From: CAYRLW01 sp964425215
Lineage (GTDB): Bacteria; Spirochaetota; Spirochaetia; Treponematales; Breznakiellaceae
Length of the DNA stretch: 46,191 nucleotides
Direction: 5' to 3'
Assembly (NCBI GenBank): GCA_964425215.1
Contig: CAYRLW010000026.1
Location: 1 to 46,191, forward strand
The position numbers and the translations under genes were made by a program. The notes under the pieces were generated by a model that was not told where the DNA came from, made no database searches, and worked only from the letters and a program-made list of their open reading frames with translations. Below are positions 32,002 through 40,454 of this stretch, piece after piece. Position 1 is the stretch's first letter, and each line of letters opens with the position of its first letter.

Positions 32002-34242
32002 ATGAAAGAAGTGATGATCGAAAGCGCCGATCGATACGGGTACGATTTTGTACCTCCGGAGTATCTGCTTCCCGGCAAGGATGAATTCGGACTACGGAAC
32101 CAACAGATAGGGTATGGGTCCTTTAAATGGAGAAAACTCCGGGCCCACGAGATAGAAATTCTGGTTAAGAACGAAAATTACTGCGCCAATTGGGATGATT
32201 TCTTAGTAAGCGATCCCTTTGATCCCAACCTTATCCGGAATTCCCACTTTTACGGTTTGGTACGGATTGGGGCCCTGAGGAACGTACTGCTTAAACACCA
32301 CGATTTCCGTATCCCCGCGGGAATTCGCAATTGTACGATAATTTCCACCGATATCGGTGACGATTGTTCTATCCAGGACTGTCCCTATATTTCCCACTAT
32401 ATCATCGGAAACCAGGTTATCCTTTCCCGGGTGGATGAAATGCAAACCACCAACCACGCTAAGTTTGGCAACGGGGCTCTAAAGGATGGGGAGGATGAAT
32501 CCGTGCGGGTCTGGATAGACGTGATGAACGAGGCCGGGGGCCGGTCCATCCTCCCCTTTGAAGATATGATCTGTGCGGACGCGTACCTTTGGGCCGTGTA
32601 CCGGGACGATGAAAAATTGATTCGACGGCTGAAGGATATCACCCAGGCCCAGTACGGCGGTGCCCGGGGTGCCTACGGAGAGATTGGGGAAGCTTCGGTT
32701 TTAAAGAGTTGCGGGATTATAAAGGATGTAAAAGTGGGCTCCTGCGCGTACATTAAGGGGGCTAACAAATTAAAAAACCTAACCATCCTTTCCAGCGAGG
32801 CGGAACCCACCCAGATAGGGGAGGGGGTAGAGTTGGTCAACGGTATCGTGGGCTATGGTTGCCGTATTTTCTACGGAAGCAAGGCGGTTCGTTTTGTGAT
32901 GGGCCGAAACAGTAGTTTGAAATACGGCGGCCGGCTAATCCACTCGGTGCTGGGGGATAATTCCAACGTTTCCTGCTGTGAAATGCTCAACAATCTGGTA
33001 TTTCCCGCCCACGAACAGCATCACAACAATTCCTTCCTTATAGCAAGTCTGGTGCAGGGGCTTTCCAATATGGCCGCTGGGGCCACCGTGGGTTCTAACC
33101 ACAATAGCCGGGCCAACGACGGGGAGATCCGGGCAGGGCGGGGCTTTTGGCCCGGTCTAAGCGTGACCCTAAAACATTCCAGCCGTTTCGCCAGTTACGT
33201 TCTCATCGCCAAGGGAAATTATCCCTACGAACTGAACATCCCCTTTCCTTTCGCCCTGGTAAACCACGACGTTAGCCGGGATCGTTTGGAGGTAATGCCC
33301 GCGTATTTTTGGATGTACAACCTGTACGCCCTGGAACGGAACGCTTGGAAAGCCTCTGCCCGGGATACCCGTCCCGTTAAGGTACAAAAAATCGAAACCC
33401 GGTACCTGGCCCCCGATACGGCGGAGGAAATCATCGGCGCCAGGGCGCTGATCGAGCGCTGGGTGGGCCACGCGAAAAGTCGAGCCGATGGGAAAATCCA
33501 AATTTCCGACCAGGAAGCCGAGGCATTGGGCCGGACACTCCTTTCCGAAGAGACGGATCAAACCGGAGCCCTGGAAATCTTAGCCTACGGCTTGGAACGC
33601 CATTCCCGCCCCGCGGTTATCCTAAAGGCCCGCCGTGCCTGGCGGGCCTATGGATACATGCTCCGGTACTACGGAACCCTGGCGGTGGCGGCATGGATGG
33701 AAGCCCAAGCCCAGGTCCCCATAGCATCCCTCTTGGATGACTTAGCGGTGGACGCGGCGGGAAATCGTTGTACCGATTGGGTGAACCTGGGGGGGCAGAT
33801 CGTTCCCGCATCCCGGCTGGACGCCCTTCGTCGCCGTATTGGGGATGGGGAATTGGACTCCTGGAGGGCCATTCACGCCGAATACGACGCCATGGCCGAA
33901 CAGTACCCCTGGGATACGGCGGTACACGGTATGCAGGTCCTCCTTTCCCTTATGAGCCACGAACGGGACGGTGATAGGGGGCCGACTCCCGGCGCCCTTA
34001 GCCCCCAACTGTTTCGCTCTTACCTGGAGCGGGCTCTGGAAACGAGGCGATGGATAGAAGACCAGGTGTACCGTAGCCGGGAAAAGGATTTTAAGGATCC
34101 TTTCCGCGCTATTACGTTCCGAAACAAGGAAGAGATGACCGCCGTGGTGGGAACGCCCCAGACCAATTCCTTTGTGATTTTAGCTAAAAAGGAAACCCAA
34201 GACTTGGAACAACGGATACATCGGCTCCTTTCGCGGCTGTAG
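32002..34242 (+). CDS. DUF4954 family protein (left-handed beta-helix-like)
   Basis: A 746-residue cytoplasmic-looking protein without signal peptide or membrane segments. The first 400 residues have the rhythm of hexapeptide beta-helix proteins: FRIPAGIRNCTIISTDIGDD, ISHYIIGNQVILSRVDEMQ and IGEGVELVNGIVGYGCRIFY. This is followed by a conserved block with NNLVFPAHEQHHNNSFLIAS and GATVGSNHNSRANDGEI. The C-terminal third is helical. This matches DUF4954, found in spirochetes and Bacteroidetes. The fold suggests sugar-nucleotide or acyl-group chemistry, but no function is established. It has its own promoter and stands alone. Confidence 0.85.
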   Translation: MKEVMIESADRYGYDFVPPEYLLPGKDEFGLRNQQIGYGSFKWRKLRAHEIEILVKNENYCANWDDFLVSDPFDPNLIRNSHFYGLVRIGALRNVLLKHHDFRIPAGIRNCTIISTDIGDDCSIQDCPYISHYIIGNQVILSRVDEMQTTNHAKFGNGALKDGEDESVRVWIDVMNEAGGRSILPFEDMICADAYLWAVYRDDEKLIRRLKDITQAQYGGARGAYGEIGEASVLKSCGIIKDVKVGSCAYIKGANKLKNLTILSSEAEPTQIGEGVELVNGIVGYGCRIFYGSKAVRFVMGRNSSLKYGGRLIHSVLGDNSNVSCCEMLNNLVFPAHEQHHNNSFLIASLVQGLSNMAAGATVGSNHNSRANDGEIRAGRGFWPGLSVTLKHSSRFASYVLIAKGNYPYELNIPFPFALVNHDVSRDRLEVMPAYFWMYNLYALERNAWKASARDTRPVKVQKIETRYLAPDTAEEIIGARALIERWVGHAKSRADGKIQISDQEAEALGRTLLSEETDQTGALEILAYGLERHSRPAVILKARRAWRAYGYMLRYYGTLAVAAWMEAQAQVPIASLLDDLAVDAAGNRCTDWVNLGGQIVPASRLDALRRRIGDGELDSWRAIHAEYDAMAEQYPWDTAVHGMQVLLSLMSHERDGDRGPTPGALSPQLFRSYLERALETRRWIEDQVYRSREKDFKDPFRAITFRNKEEMTAVVGTPQTNSFVILAKKETQDLEQRIHRLLSRL

Positions 34243-34302
34243 GACTCAGCGCTTTTTTGGGGAGAAGGTTGATATTCTCCACATCATAACATACTTCCCC
34301 CC

Positions 34303-34339
34303 TTGCTTTCCCCCTGGGGTGGCATGACAATAATTGTAA
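34303..34339 (+). promoter_or_regulatory. Promoter with Fur-box-like operator before the Fbp/Afu-type ABC operon
   Basis: TTGCTT (34303-34308), spacer 17 and GACAAT (34326-34331) form a candidate promoter. Across the -10 lies TGACAAT-A-ATTGTAA (34325-34339), which matches the 7-1-7 Fur consensus TGATAATnATTATCA at 12 of 14 positions. A GGAGAA/TTCTCC hairpin (34261-34280) upstream may end the DUF4954 transcript. Confidence 0.55.
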
Positions 34340-34377
34340 GCATAGGAGCCGAGGGCTCCAAAGTTTAGGAGGAATCT

Positions 34378-35385
34378 ATGATTCGCAAAATTTCGGCGGT
34401 GGTATTCGCGTTTGCCCTAGCCACCGGTTCGGTATTCGCCCAAAACAGTCTTTCGGCGTATACTACCCTGGAAGAACCGTTAGCCAAGGAATTGTTTGAG
34501 CAATTCCAAAAAGAAACGGGGATAACGGTTAACTTTGTACGCCTTTCCGGCGGGGAAGCGGTGGCTCGGATGAAGGCCGAGGCGGCTAATCCGCAGGCTT
34601 CGATTTGGGTTGGGGGTGTCGGCTTGGACCATATCACCGCCAAAACCGAAGGTCTTACCACCCCCTACCGCTCCCGCTTCGCCGCTAATACGGCTCCCCA
34701 GTTTAAGGACCCCCAGGACTATTGGGTTGGACTTTATGTGGGGCCCCTAACCTTTGTAACAAACCTGGACCGGGCGAAAGAACTGGGTCTAAAGCCCCCC
34801 AAAAGCTGGGCCGACCTGATTAAACCGGAGTACAAAGGCCTTATCCGTATGGCCAACCCCAACACCTCGGGGACGGCGTACAACGTTTTAACCACCATGC
34901 GGTATATTTTTGACGGAGACGAAAATAAGGCCTTCGATTACCTGAAAAAACTGGATGTCAATATCGACCAGTATACCAAATCCGGTTCTGCCCCCGGAAA
35001 GAGCGTGGCCATCGGGGAAATTCCCTTTGCCATTGGGTACGCCCACGATCAGGTCAAACTGAAGGTGGAGGGGGCCAATATCGAGATCGATCCCCCCGCC
35101 GAGGGCACGGGGTACGAGCTGGCTTCCATGTCCCTGATTAAGGGTGGAAAAGATCCGGTGGACGCAAAAAAACTGTACGATTGGATCCTCTCGTCCAAAA
35201 ACGCCCAGAAGATCTTTACCAAATGGTACGTGGTTCTGGTAGCCAAGGGCGCGGAAAAACATCCCCTGGCCCTCTCGATCGATCAAATTAAAACGGTCAA
35301 TCAGGATATGGCTTGGGACGGGGACAAGGTAAACAAGGATCGGCTGTTAAAGCGTTGGAATGACGAGATCGGTTCCCATCGCTAA
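34378..35385 (+). CDS. ABC transporter substrate-binding protein, Fbp/Afu type
   Basis: A 335-residue exported binding protein. A signal peptide (MIRKISAVVFAFALATGSVFA) is cut before QNSL. The mature part reads LSAYTTLEEPLAKELFEQF, ASIWVGGVGLDHITAK, NPNTSGTAYNVLTTMRYIF and YELASMSLIKGGKDP, typical of the COG1840 group that binds Fe3+, but also hexose phosphates, thiamine or phosphonates. I do not see the adjacent Tyr pair expected for Fe3+ ligation, so iron is supported mainly by the Fur-like box. AGGAGGA precedes the ATG. Confidence 0.85.
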   Translation: MIRKISAVVFAFALATGSVFAQNSLSAYTTLEEPLAKELFEQFQKETGITVNFVRLSGGEAVARMKAEAANPQASIWVGGVGLDHITAKTEGLTTPYRSRFAANTAPQFKDPQDYWVGLYVGPLTFVTNLDRAKELGLKPPKSWADLIKPEYKGLIRMANPNTSGTAYNVLTTMRYIFDGDENKAFDYLKKLDVNIDQYTKSGSAPGKSVAIGEIPFAIGYAHDQVKLKVEGANIEIDPPAEGTGYELASMSLIKGGKDPVDAKKLYDWILSSKNAQKIFTKWYVVLVAKGAEKHPLALSIDQIKTVNQDMAWDGDKVNKDRLLKRWNDEIGSHR

Positions 35386-35405
35386 CATTATAATATACCT
35401 CAAGA

Positions 35406-35500
35406 GGGGTCTCGCGACGGCCAGGGGCCGTTGCGGGAGCCCCAAGCATAGCCCCGGTTACGCGGATCCACACGGACGTGTTTTTCCTTGAACCGGGGTG
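35406..35500 (+). repeat. Strong intra-operon stem-loops between binding protein and permease
   Basis: 35406-35443 folds into a long GC-rich hairpin (GGGGTCTCGCGACGGCC against GGCCGTTGCGGGAGCCCC, loop about AGG, with G-U pairs and one bulge). There is no T-run. Just after it CCCCGGTT (35452-35459) can pair with AACCGGGG (35491-35498) around a smaller ACAC/GTGT hairpin that does have five T residues. The first probably protects the binding-protein mRNA; the second resembles an attenuator. Confidence 0.5.
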
Positions 35501-35521
35501 ATTTTTAGGGGAGCCCTCCGG

Positions 35522-37972
35522 ATGACCACAAAAAAGAAGCTACAAAAACTAATACTCGCGGCGGTGGTTTTTGCCCTGTTTGATTTCTGGATCTATTCGG
35601 CCCTGGTGGGGTCTTTTAAATCCCTCTCGGAAAAATCCAGGTTCAAAGAAATCGCCCTCTTTGCTCGAACCGCCCCTATGGACAGCGGAGCCTACGCGGC
35701 CTGGTTAGCCTCGTTGCCCGATGTAATTCCCGGTGCCCGGGCCGTATTTTTTTCGGTGGACCAGGACACGGGAAACTTTGTCCCCGCCGCGGGGGACCCG
35801 ACACTCCTTTCTCTTTGGAAAACCTACGGGGAAGAGGAAGATTTTAAACGGGGAATGGAAAGCGCATACTATCTAGAACCCTATATGTCCAAAAAGACCT
35901 ATAGGATCTCCCCCGACGCTACAACAGCGGCGCCCCCGTCCTCCACGGCGGAATCGGCGACCCCTGGTTCCGCGACCGGGACTGCGACTGCGACTGCGAC
36001 TGCGACTGCGACTGCGACTGCGACCGGGACCGGGACCGGGACCGCTAATGGGGCGCCGTCGGCCGGGGCTCCTGCGGTATCCGGTGGCACCACAGCGAAC
36101 GCGGCTTCCGCTTCGGCGACTCCAGCGGCCGGAGCGGGATCGGCGGGGCCGGTGGCCCCCGTCTTTGGGTTTGCCCGGCTGTACTTTGCTCCCGTTTTGG
36201 ACGATACGGGGTACAACGTTCGGGGTGCCGTTCTGGTGGGGGTGGTTGGAAGCGCGGCGGTAGATTTTGAGCACCTTCTGCTGACCCTTGCCCTGTTAGC
36301 CTGGGCGATTTTTATGACCCTCTACGGTGTTTCTATCCTTGCCCGGGATCCGATTACCGGGTACGGGGTGGTGTTTTTATTCGCCGTTGCCCTGGCCTTT
36401 GTGGCCTACCCCCTAGTCGAAGCCCTGCGGCTTACGTTTATAAAGGATGGGGCCTTCTCGTGGAACATTTGGAAGGCCACCCTTTCGTCCCGATACCTGG
36501 GAGCCCTCTGGGGTTCCATCCAGCTTGGGGGAATTACGGCGACTATTTCGACCCTGGTCGGTTTTGCCTTTGCGTTTTTAACCGAGCGGACCAGCGTGGG
36601 CGGAAAAAAGGTGATCGGAACCCTGGCGACCATGCCGGTTATCTCTCCTCCCTTTTCGCTGACCCTTTCTATCATCCTTCTCTTTGGAAATAACGGGCTG
36701 ATAACCAAACAGCTTTTGGGTTTAGAAAAATTTTCTATCTACGGGCTTGGGGGATTGGTGCTGGTGCAGACCATCGGTATGTTCCCCATCGCGTACCTTA
36801 CCCTTTCCAGCGTTCTTAAATCCATCGATTCCACGGTGGAGGACGCGGCCATGGATCTGCAGGCCTCCCGCCTGCGGACCTTTCTGACCATCACCCTGCC
36901 CCTGTCCCTGCCGGGTATCCTTTCGGCCTGGCTTTTGGTGTTCACCAACTCCCTGGCGGATTTCGCCAACCCCCTGCTGTTATCCGGATCGTACCGGGTT
37001 CTTTCGGTGGAGGCGTACATCCAGGTTACGGGCCGAAACGATTTAGGCGGCGGCGCGGCCCTTTCCCTGCTTTTGCTCCTTCCCACCCTAACGGCCTTTT
37101 TCGCCCAACGGTACTGGGTTAATCGGAAGAGCTTTGTAACCGTCACGGGGAAACCCTCTACCCGGCTGACCGAGCTGGCCAGCCCCGCCGTTCGCCGAGC
37201 CCTTACGGCCTTTGTGGTGCTTTCGTTAGTCTTTATCGTCGGTCTGTACGGAACCATCGTGGCCGGTTGTTTTGTAAAGAATTGGGGTATCGATTATACC
37301 TTTACGCTGGCGAACATCGGCGAAGCTTTGGCCCGGGGCGGCCAGGCGATACGGGATACGGTGTCCCTAGCCGCCATCGCCACCCCCATCGCTGGTATCC
37401 TGGCCATGGCGGGGGCGCTGATCCTGGTACGGCGGACCTTTATCGGCAAACGCTTCCTGGAAGTTCTGTTGATGACCCCCTTCGCGGTCCCCGGTACCCT
37501 GGTGGGTATCGCCTATATTCTGGCGTTTAACAAACCGCCCCTTCTGTTGGTGGGGACCGCGGCGATCATCGTGATCAACTACATTATCCGCGAATTGCCC
37601 GTGGGCCTGGAAACCGGGGAAGCAAGTTTACGCCAAATCGATCCGGCCATCGAGGAGGCGGCCCAGGATTTGGGGGCCGATATGCCCACGGTATTCCGGA
37701 CTATCGTCCTGCCCCTTATCCGTCCGGCGTTCCTTACCAGCATGTCCTACACCTTCGTCCGTTCCATGACCGCCGTCAGCGCGATTATCTTTCTTATTTC
37801 GGCCCGGTGGTATCATTTAACGGTCCAAATTTATAATTTTTCGGAGAATTTACGGTTTGGCCTTGCCAGTGTGCTTTCAACGGTCCTAATCATCATCGTT
37901 CTGGCCGCCTTCGGCTTGATGCGTCTGCTGGTCCGGGATCAGGGTCTTACCGAAAAATCCGTATCCCAATAG
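35522..37972 (+). CDS. Fused ABC permease (FbpB/AfuB type) with extra extracytoplasmic domain
   Basis: An 816-residue permease. One N-terminal helix (about residues 9-31) is followed by a roughly 200-residue extracytoplasmic region. Two permease modules come next, each with an EAA loop: VEDAAMDLQASRLRTFLTIT near 439 and IEEAAQDLGADMPTVFRTIV near 709. Usual FbpB-type proteins lack so large an N-terminal domain. Residues about 151-173 are seven Thr-Ala pairs flanked by Thr-Gly pairs, encoded by a hexanucleotide repeat, and continue into an Ala/Gly/Ser-rich linker. AGGGGAG lies 7 nt before the ATG at 35522; a GTG at 35498 is less likely. Confidence 0.87.
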   Translation: MTTKKKLQKLILAAVVFALFDFWIYSALVGSFKSLSEKSRFKEIALFARTAPMDSGAYAAWLASLPDVIPGARAVFFSVDQDTGNFVPAAGDPTLLSLWKTYGEEEDFKRGMESAYYLEPYMSKKTYRISPDATTAAPPSSTAESATPGSATGTATATATATATATATGTGTGTANGAPSAGAPAVSGGTTANAASASATPAAGAGSAGPVAPVFGFARLYFAPVLDDTGYNVRGAVLVGVVGSAAVDFEHLLLTLALLAWAIFMTLYGVSILARDPITGYGVVFLFAVALAFVAYPLVEALRLTFIKDGAFSWNIWKATLSSRYLGALWGSIQLGGITATISTLVGFAFAFLTERTSVGGKKVIGTLATMPVISPPFSLTLSIILLFGNNGLITKQLLGLEKFSIYGLGGLVLVQTIGMFPIAYLTLSSVLKSIDSTVEDAAMDLQASRLRTFLTITLPLSLPGILSAWLLVFTNSLADFANPLLLSGSYRVLSVEAYIQVTGRNDLGGGAALSLLLLLPTLTAFFAQRYWVNRKSFVTVTGKPSTRLTELASPAVRRALTAFVVLSLVFIVGLYGTIVAGCFVKNWGIDYTFTLANIGEALARGGQAIRDTVSLAAIATPIAGILAMAGALILVRRTFIGKRFLEVLLMTPFAVPGTLVGIAYILAFNKPPLLLVGTAAIIVINYIIRELPVGLETGEASLRQIDPAIEEAAQDLGADMPTVFRTIVLPLIRPAFLTSMSYTFVRSMTAVSAIIFLISARWYHLTVQIYNFSENLRFGLASVLSTVLIIIVLAAFGLMRLLVRDQGLTEKSVSQ
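35975..36046 (+). repeat. Hexanucleotide tandem repeat inside the permease gene
   Basis: Seven copies of ACTGCG (35981-36022) are followed by three of ACCGGG (36023-36040) and a diverged copy, and preceded by one ACCGGG. Each unit encodes Thr-Ala or Thr-Gly, so gain or loss of units keeps the frame. Confidence 0.92.
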
Positions 37973-37981
37973 GAGTATTCC

Positions 37982-39097
37982 ATGTCCGCTAAAAACAGCG
38001 TTTCCGTTACCCTCCAGGGGGTAACCAAAAGGTTTAAAAACACCAAGGGCCGCTCAGACGTGGTGGCGGTTCGGGAGTCAAACTTTACCGTGGCTCCCGG
38101 CGAACTGGTAACCCTCTTGGGGCCTTCGGGGTGCGGAAAAACGACCACCCTCCGCATGATCGGCGGCTTTGAACTGCCCAGCTCCGGAAAAATATTTATC
38201 GGCCAAGAGGATGTAACCTCGCTTCCGCCCAACGCGCGGGATACAGCCACGGTCTTTCAAAGTTACGGCCTGTTCCCCCACATGAACGTGGCGGAAAATG
38301 TGGCCTACGGTTTGCGCCTGCGGAAAGTGGCCAAGGCCGATATGGACGCGAAGGTAAAAGAAACCCTGGCCCTGGTGGGTCTGGAAGCCCTGGCGGATCG
38401 GGCTCCCGGTCGGCTTTCCGGGGGCCAGCAACAGCGGGTCGCCCTGGCCCGCGCTTTGATCGTGGAACCCTCGGTCCTTTTACTGGACGAACCCCTTTCC
38501 AATTTGGATGCCCTGCTGAGGGAACAGATGCGGGTGGAGATTCGGCGCATTCAAAAAACCCTGGGGATCACGGCGATCTACGTCACCCACGACCGGCTAG
38601 AGGCCATGAGCCTTTCGGACCGGGTTATCGTCATGAAGGACGGGGAAATTAAACAGATTGGTAGTCCCCAGGAGGTTTACGAGGATCCGGTTTCTAAGTT
38701 TATCGCCGGTTTCGTGGGCAAGGTGGCCTTTTTCCCGGTGTCTGCCCTTGAAGGACCTATTGAAAGTCCCCAGGGGGGGAACGGATGGCAGTGCAAGCTG
38801 GGGAACAGATCCTTTACGGTTTTCCGTTCCGCCGACGACGTGACGGCCCAGGCCAAGGCCGTGGTCATGGCCCGGCCCGAATCCCTCCGGCTCACCGATC
38901 GGGGTTCGGGGTACGTGGACGGGGTGGTACGGATGAACGTGTACCTGGGAAGCAGTATCGAATCCTTTGTGGAAACGCCCTACGGAGAAGTGTTGGTCCA
39001 AATCGACGACCCCGCCTCCAAACGGCTCTACGCCGAAGGGAGCCCCGTTTCCATCTCCTTTGAACCCGACCGGGTCCGGCTTCTCAAGGACGAATAA
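37982..39097 (+). CDS. ABC transporter ATPase, FbpC/PotA type
   Basis: A 371-residue ATPase with a C-terminal TOBE-type domain. Walker A is GPSGCGKTTT, the Q-loop VFQSYGLFPHMN, the signature RLSGGQQQRVALARAL and Walker B VLLLDEPLSNLD. The switch histidine reads YVTHDRLEAMSLSDR, where the usual Gln after THD is Arg. It energises the preceding permease from the cytoplasm and starts 9 nt after it. The gene ends 4 nt from the convergent protease gene. Confidence 0.93.
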   Translation: MSAKNSVSVTLQGVTKRFKNTKGRSDVVAVRESNFTVAPGELVTLLGPSGCGKTTTLRMIGGFELPSSGKIFIGQEDVTSLPPNARDTATVFQSYGLFPHMNVAENVAYGLRLRKVAKADMDAKVKETLALVGLEALADRAPGRLSGGQQQRVALARALIVEPSVLLLDEPLSNLDALLREQMRVEIRRIQKTLGITAIYVTHDRLEAMSLSDRVIVMKDGEIKQIGSPQEVYEDPVSKFIAGFVGKVAFFPVSALEGPIESPQGGNGWQCKLGNRSFTVFRSADDVTAQAKAVVMARPESLRLTDRGSGYVDGVVRMNVYLGSSIESFVETPYGEVLVQIDDPASKRLYAEGSPVSISFEPDRVRLLKDE

Positions 39098-39101
39098 GCG
39101 T

Positions 39102-40454
39102 CTATCTATCTCCCCTGCCGGGCAAAGGTCCCGGGGCTCCGGGCCCCGAGACCGGCCCCAGGGACCCGGAGCCCGAGGCTCCGTATCCCGAGTCTGCGGG
39201 TCCCGATGCCGCGAAGCCGGCGATCCGGTCTATGGCTTCCAGCCGCTCCAGTACCGGCGGGTGGGTATAGTTGAAGAGGACGTACAACCGGTGGGGGTAC
39301 AGGTCCGCCATGTTGACGGCGAAGAGCCGTTTTAGCGCGGTACCGTAGACCCGGGGATCCCCATGGGTTACCGCGTAGGCATCGGCTTGGTACTCAAACC
39401 GGCGGCTGAGGGCGTTGGTTCCCAGACCCAGGATCATACTGAGGGGTTCGTAGAGGAGCCCAAAGGCTAGAAGATTCAAAAAAGGCGCCGGTTGCGCCAC
39501 CCCCAGGGCCAGGGAAAAAGCGGGGGTAGCGATAAAAAGTGAAAAAAGGCCCACCGTGATCAGGATTGAAAGCCCGGAGAGGAGGGTCAATTTGAGAATA
39601 TGCCCCCGTTTGTAATGGCCTATCTCGTGGGCCAGGATCGCCGTAATTTCTTCGGCCGGATGGGCGGCTAAAAGGGTGTCAAAGAGGATTACCTTTTTAA
39701 ATTTCCCAAAGCCAGAAAAAAAAGCGTTGCTCTTTTTACTCCGCTTGGAAGCGTTCATCAGGTACACGCCGGATAGGGGAAACTGGGTCTCCCGAGCCAA
39801 GGCGGAAATGGAGGCTTTCAATTCCCCCTCTTCCAGGGGCGTTAATTTGTTGAACAGCGGGACGATGAGGGTGGTATACAACGTGGAAAAGAGGACCATG
39901 AACGCGAACAGAACTACCGCGAAGCTAATCCAAAACCAAGGACCAAGAATTTCCACAAACAGAAGCAGAAGGTACAGGAGGGCGCCACCCAGCACGGCGG
40001 AAAGGATCAGGCCCTTTATTTTATCGGTCCAAAAGGTCCGAGCAGTTTTGGTGTTAAACCCAAAGCGTGCTTCCAGGGAAAAGTCAAAATAAAGTTCAAA
40101 GGGAAGGCCAAGAAAAGAACTCGCCAGTCCTAGTATTCCAAAAAAGGCGAGGCCCCGGAGTTTTTGGTCTCCCAGCCAGGGGAAAAGGAAGGAATCTACC
40201 CATCCGGCTCCGTTCCAAAGGATAAAGAGAAAAAGGATGATAAACGTGACCGTCTGCTCGGTCAGGGCGAAGCGGGCCTTGGCGGTATTGTAGGAAAGGA
40301 GTTTCCGGTACGCTTCTGCGTCGATAAAGTCCGCGAATCGTTGGTCGACCTCGGTCTTTTTATGCCGGGTGTTTAAGAGGCCCAGGACGAGGTTGACCCC
40401 GTAGCTTAGACCTAAGGCACCAAGGATGCACATTTTAAGGGTTAGGGGGGTCAT
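39102..40454 (-). CDS. Ste24-like M48 membrane metalloprotease
   Basis: A 450-residue CAAX-protease-type enzyme with about seven membrane segments. The zinc site is ILAHEIGHYKRGH (HExxH), with the third ligand glutamate probably in RRFEYQADAYAV. The N-terminal domain (YGVNLVLGLLNTRHKK to FDFSLEARFGFNTKTA) is typical of Ste24 homologues, which act in membrane-protein quality control in bacteria. The last roughly 40 residues are a Gly/Ser/Pro/Ala-rich tail (FAASGPADSGYGASGSGSLG onward) not normal for the family. It overlaps the upstream kinase gene by ATGA. Confidence 0.88.
   Translation of the reverse strand: MTPLTLKMCILGALGLSYGVNLVLGLLNTRHKKTEVDQRFADFIDAEAYRKLLSYNTAKARFALTEQTVTFIILFLFILWNGAGWVDSFLFPWLGDQKLRGLAFFGILGLASSFLGLPFELYFDFSLEARFGFNTKTARTFWTDKIKGLILSAVLGGALLYLLLLFVEILGPWFWISFAVVLFAFMVLFSTLYTTLIVPLFNKLTPLEEGELKASISALARETQFPLSGVYLMNASKRSKKSNAFFSGFGKFKKVILFDTLLAAHPAEEITAILAHEIGHYKRGHILKLTLLSGLSILITVGLFSLFIATPAFSLALGVAQPAPFLNLLAFGLLYEPLSMILGLGTNALSRRFEYQADAYAVTHGDPRVYGTALKRLFAVNMADLYPHRLYVLFNYTHPPVLERLEAIDRIAGFAASGPADSGYGASGSGSLGPVSGPGAPGPLPGRGDR
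39127..39182 (-). terminator. GC-rich hairpins inside the 3' end of the protease gene
   Basis: Two stems lie between the convergent gene ends: GGTCCCGGGGC/GCCCCGAGACC (39127-39153, one mismatch) and GGAGCC-CGA-GGCTCC (39168-39182). No T-run follows on either strand, so termination would not be the classical intrinsic kind. Confidence 0.4.

Noticed and set aside
34378..35385. Firm assignment of the binding protein as ferric-iron-binding
   Set aside because: The adjacent Tyr ligands expected for FbpA are not evident; only the Fur-like box and family level support iron.
35873..36274. Arg/Gly/Ser-rich minus-strand frame opposite the hexanucleotide repeat
   Set aside because: It is the antisense of the repeat; composition is an artefact of the repeated unit.
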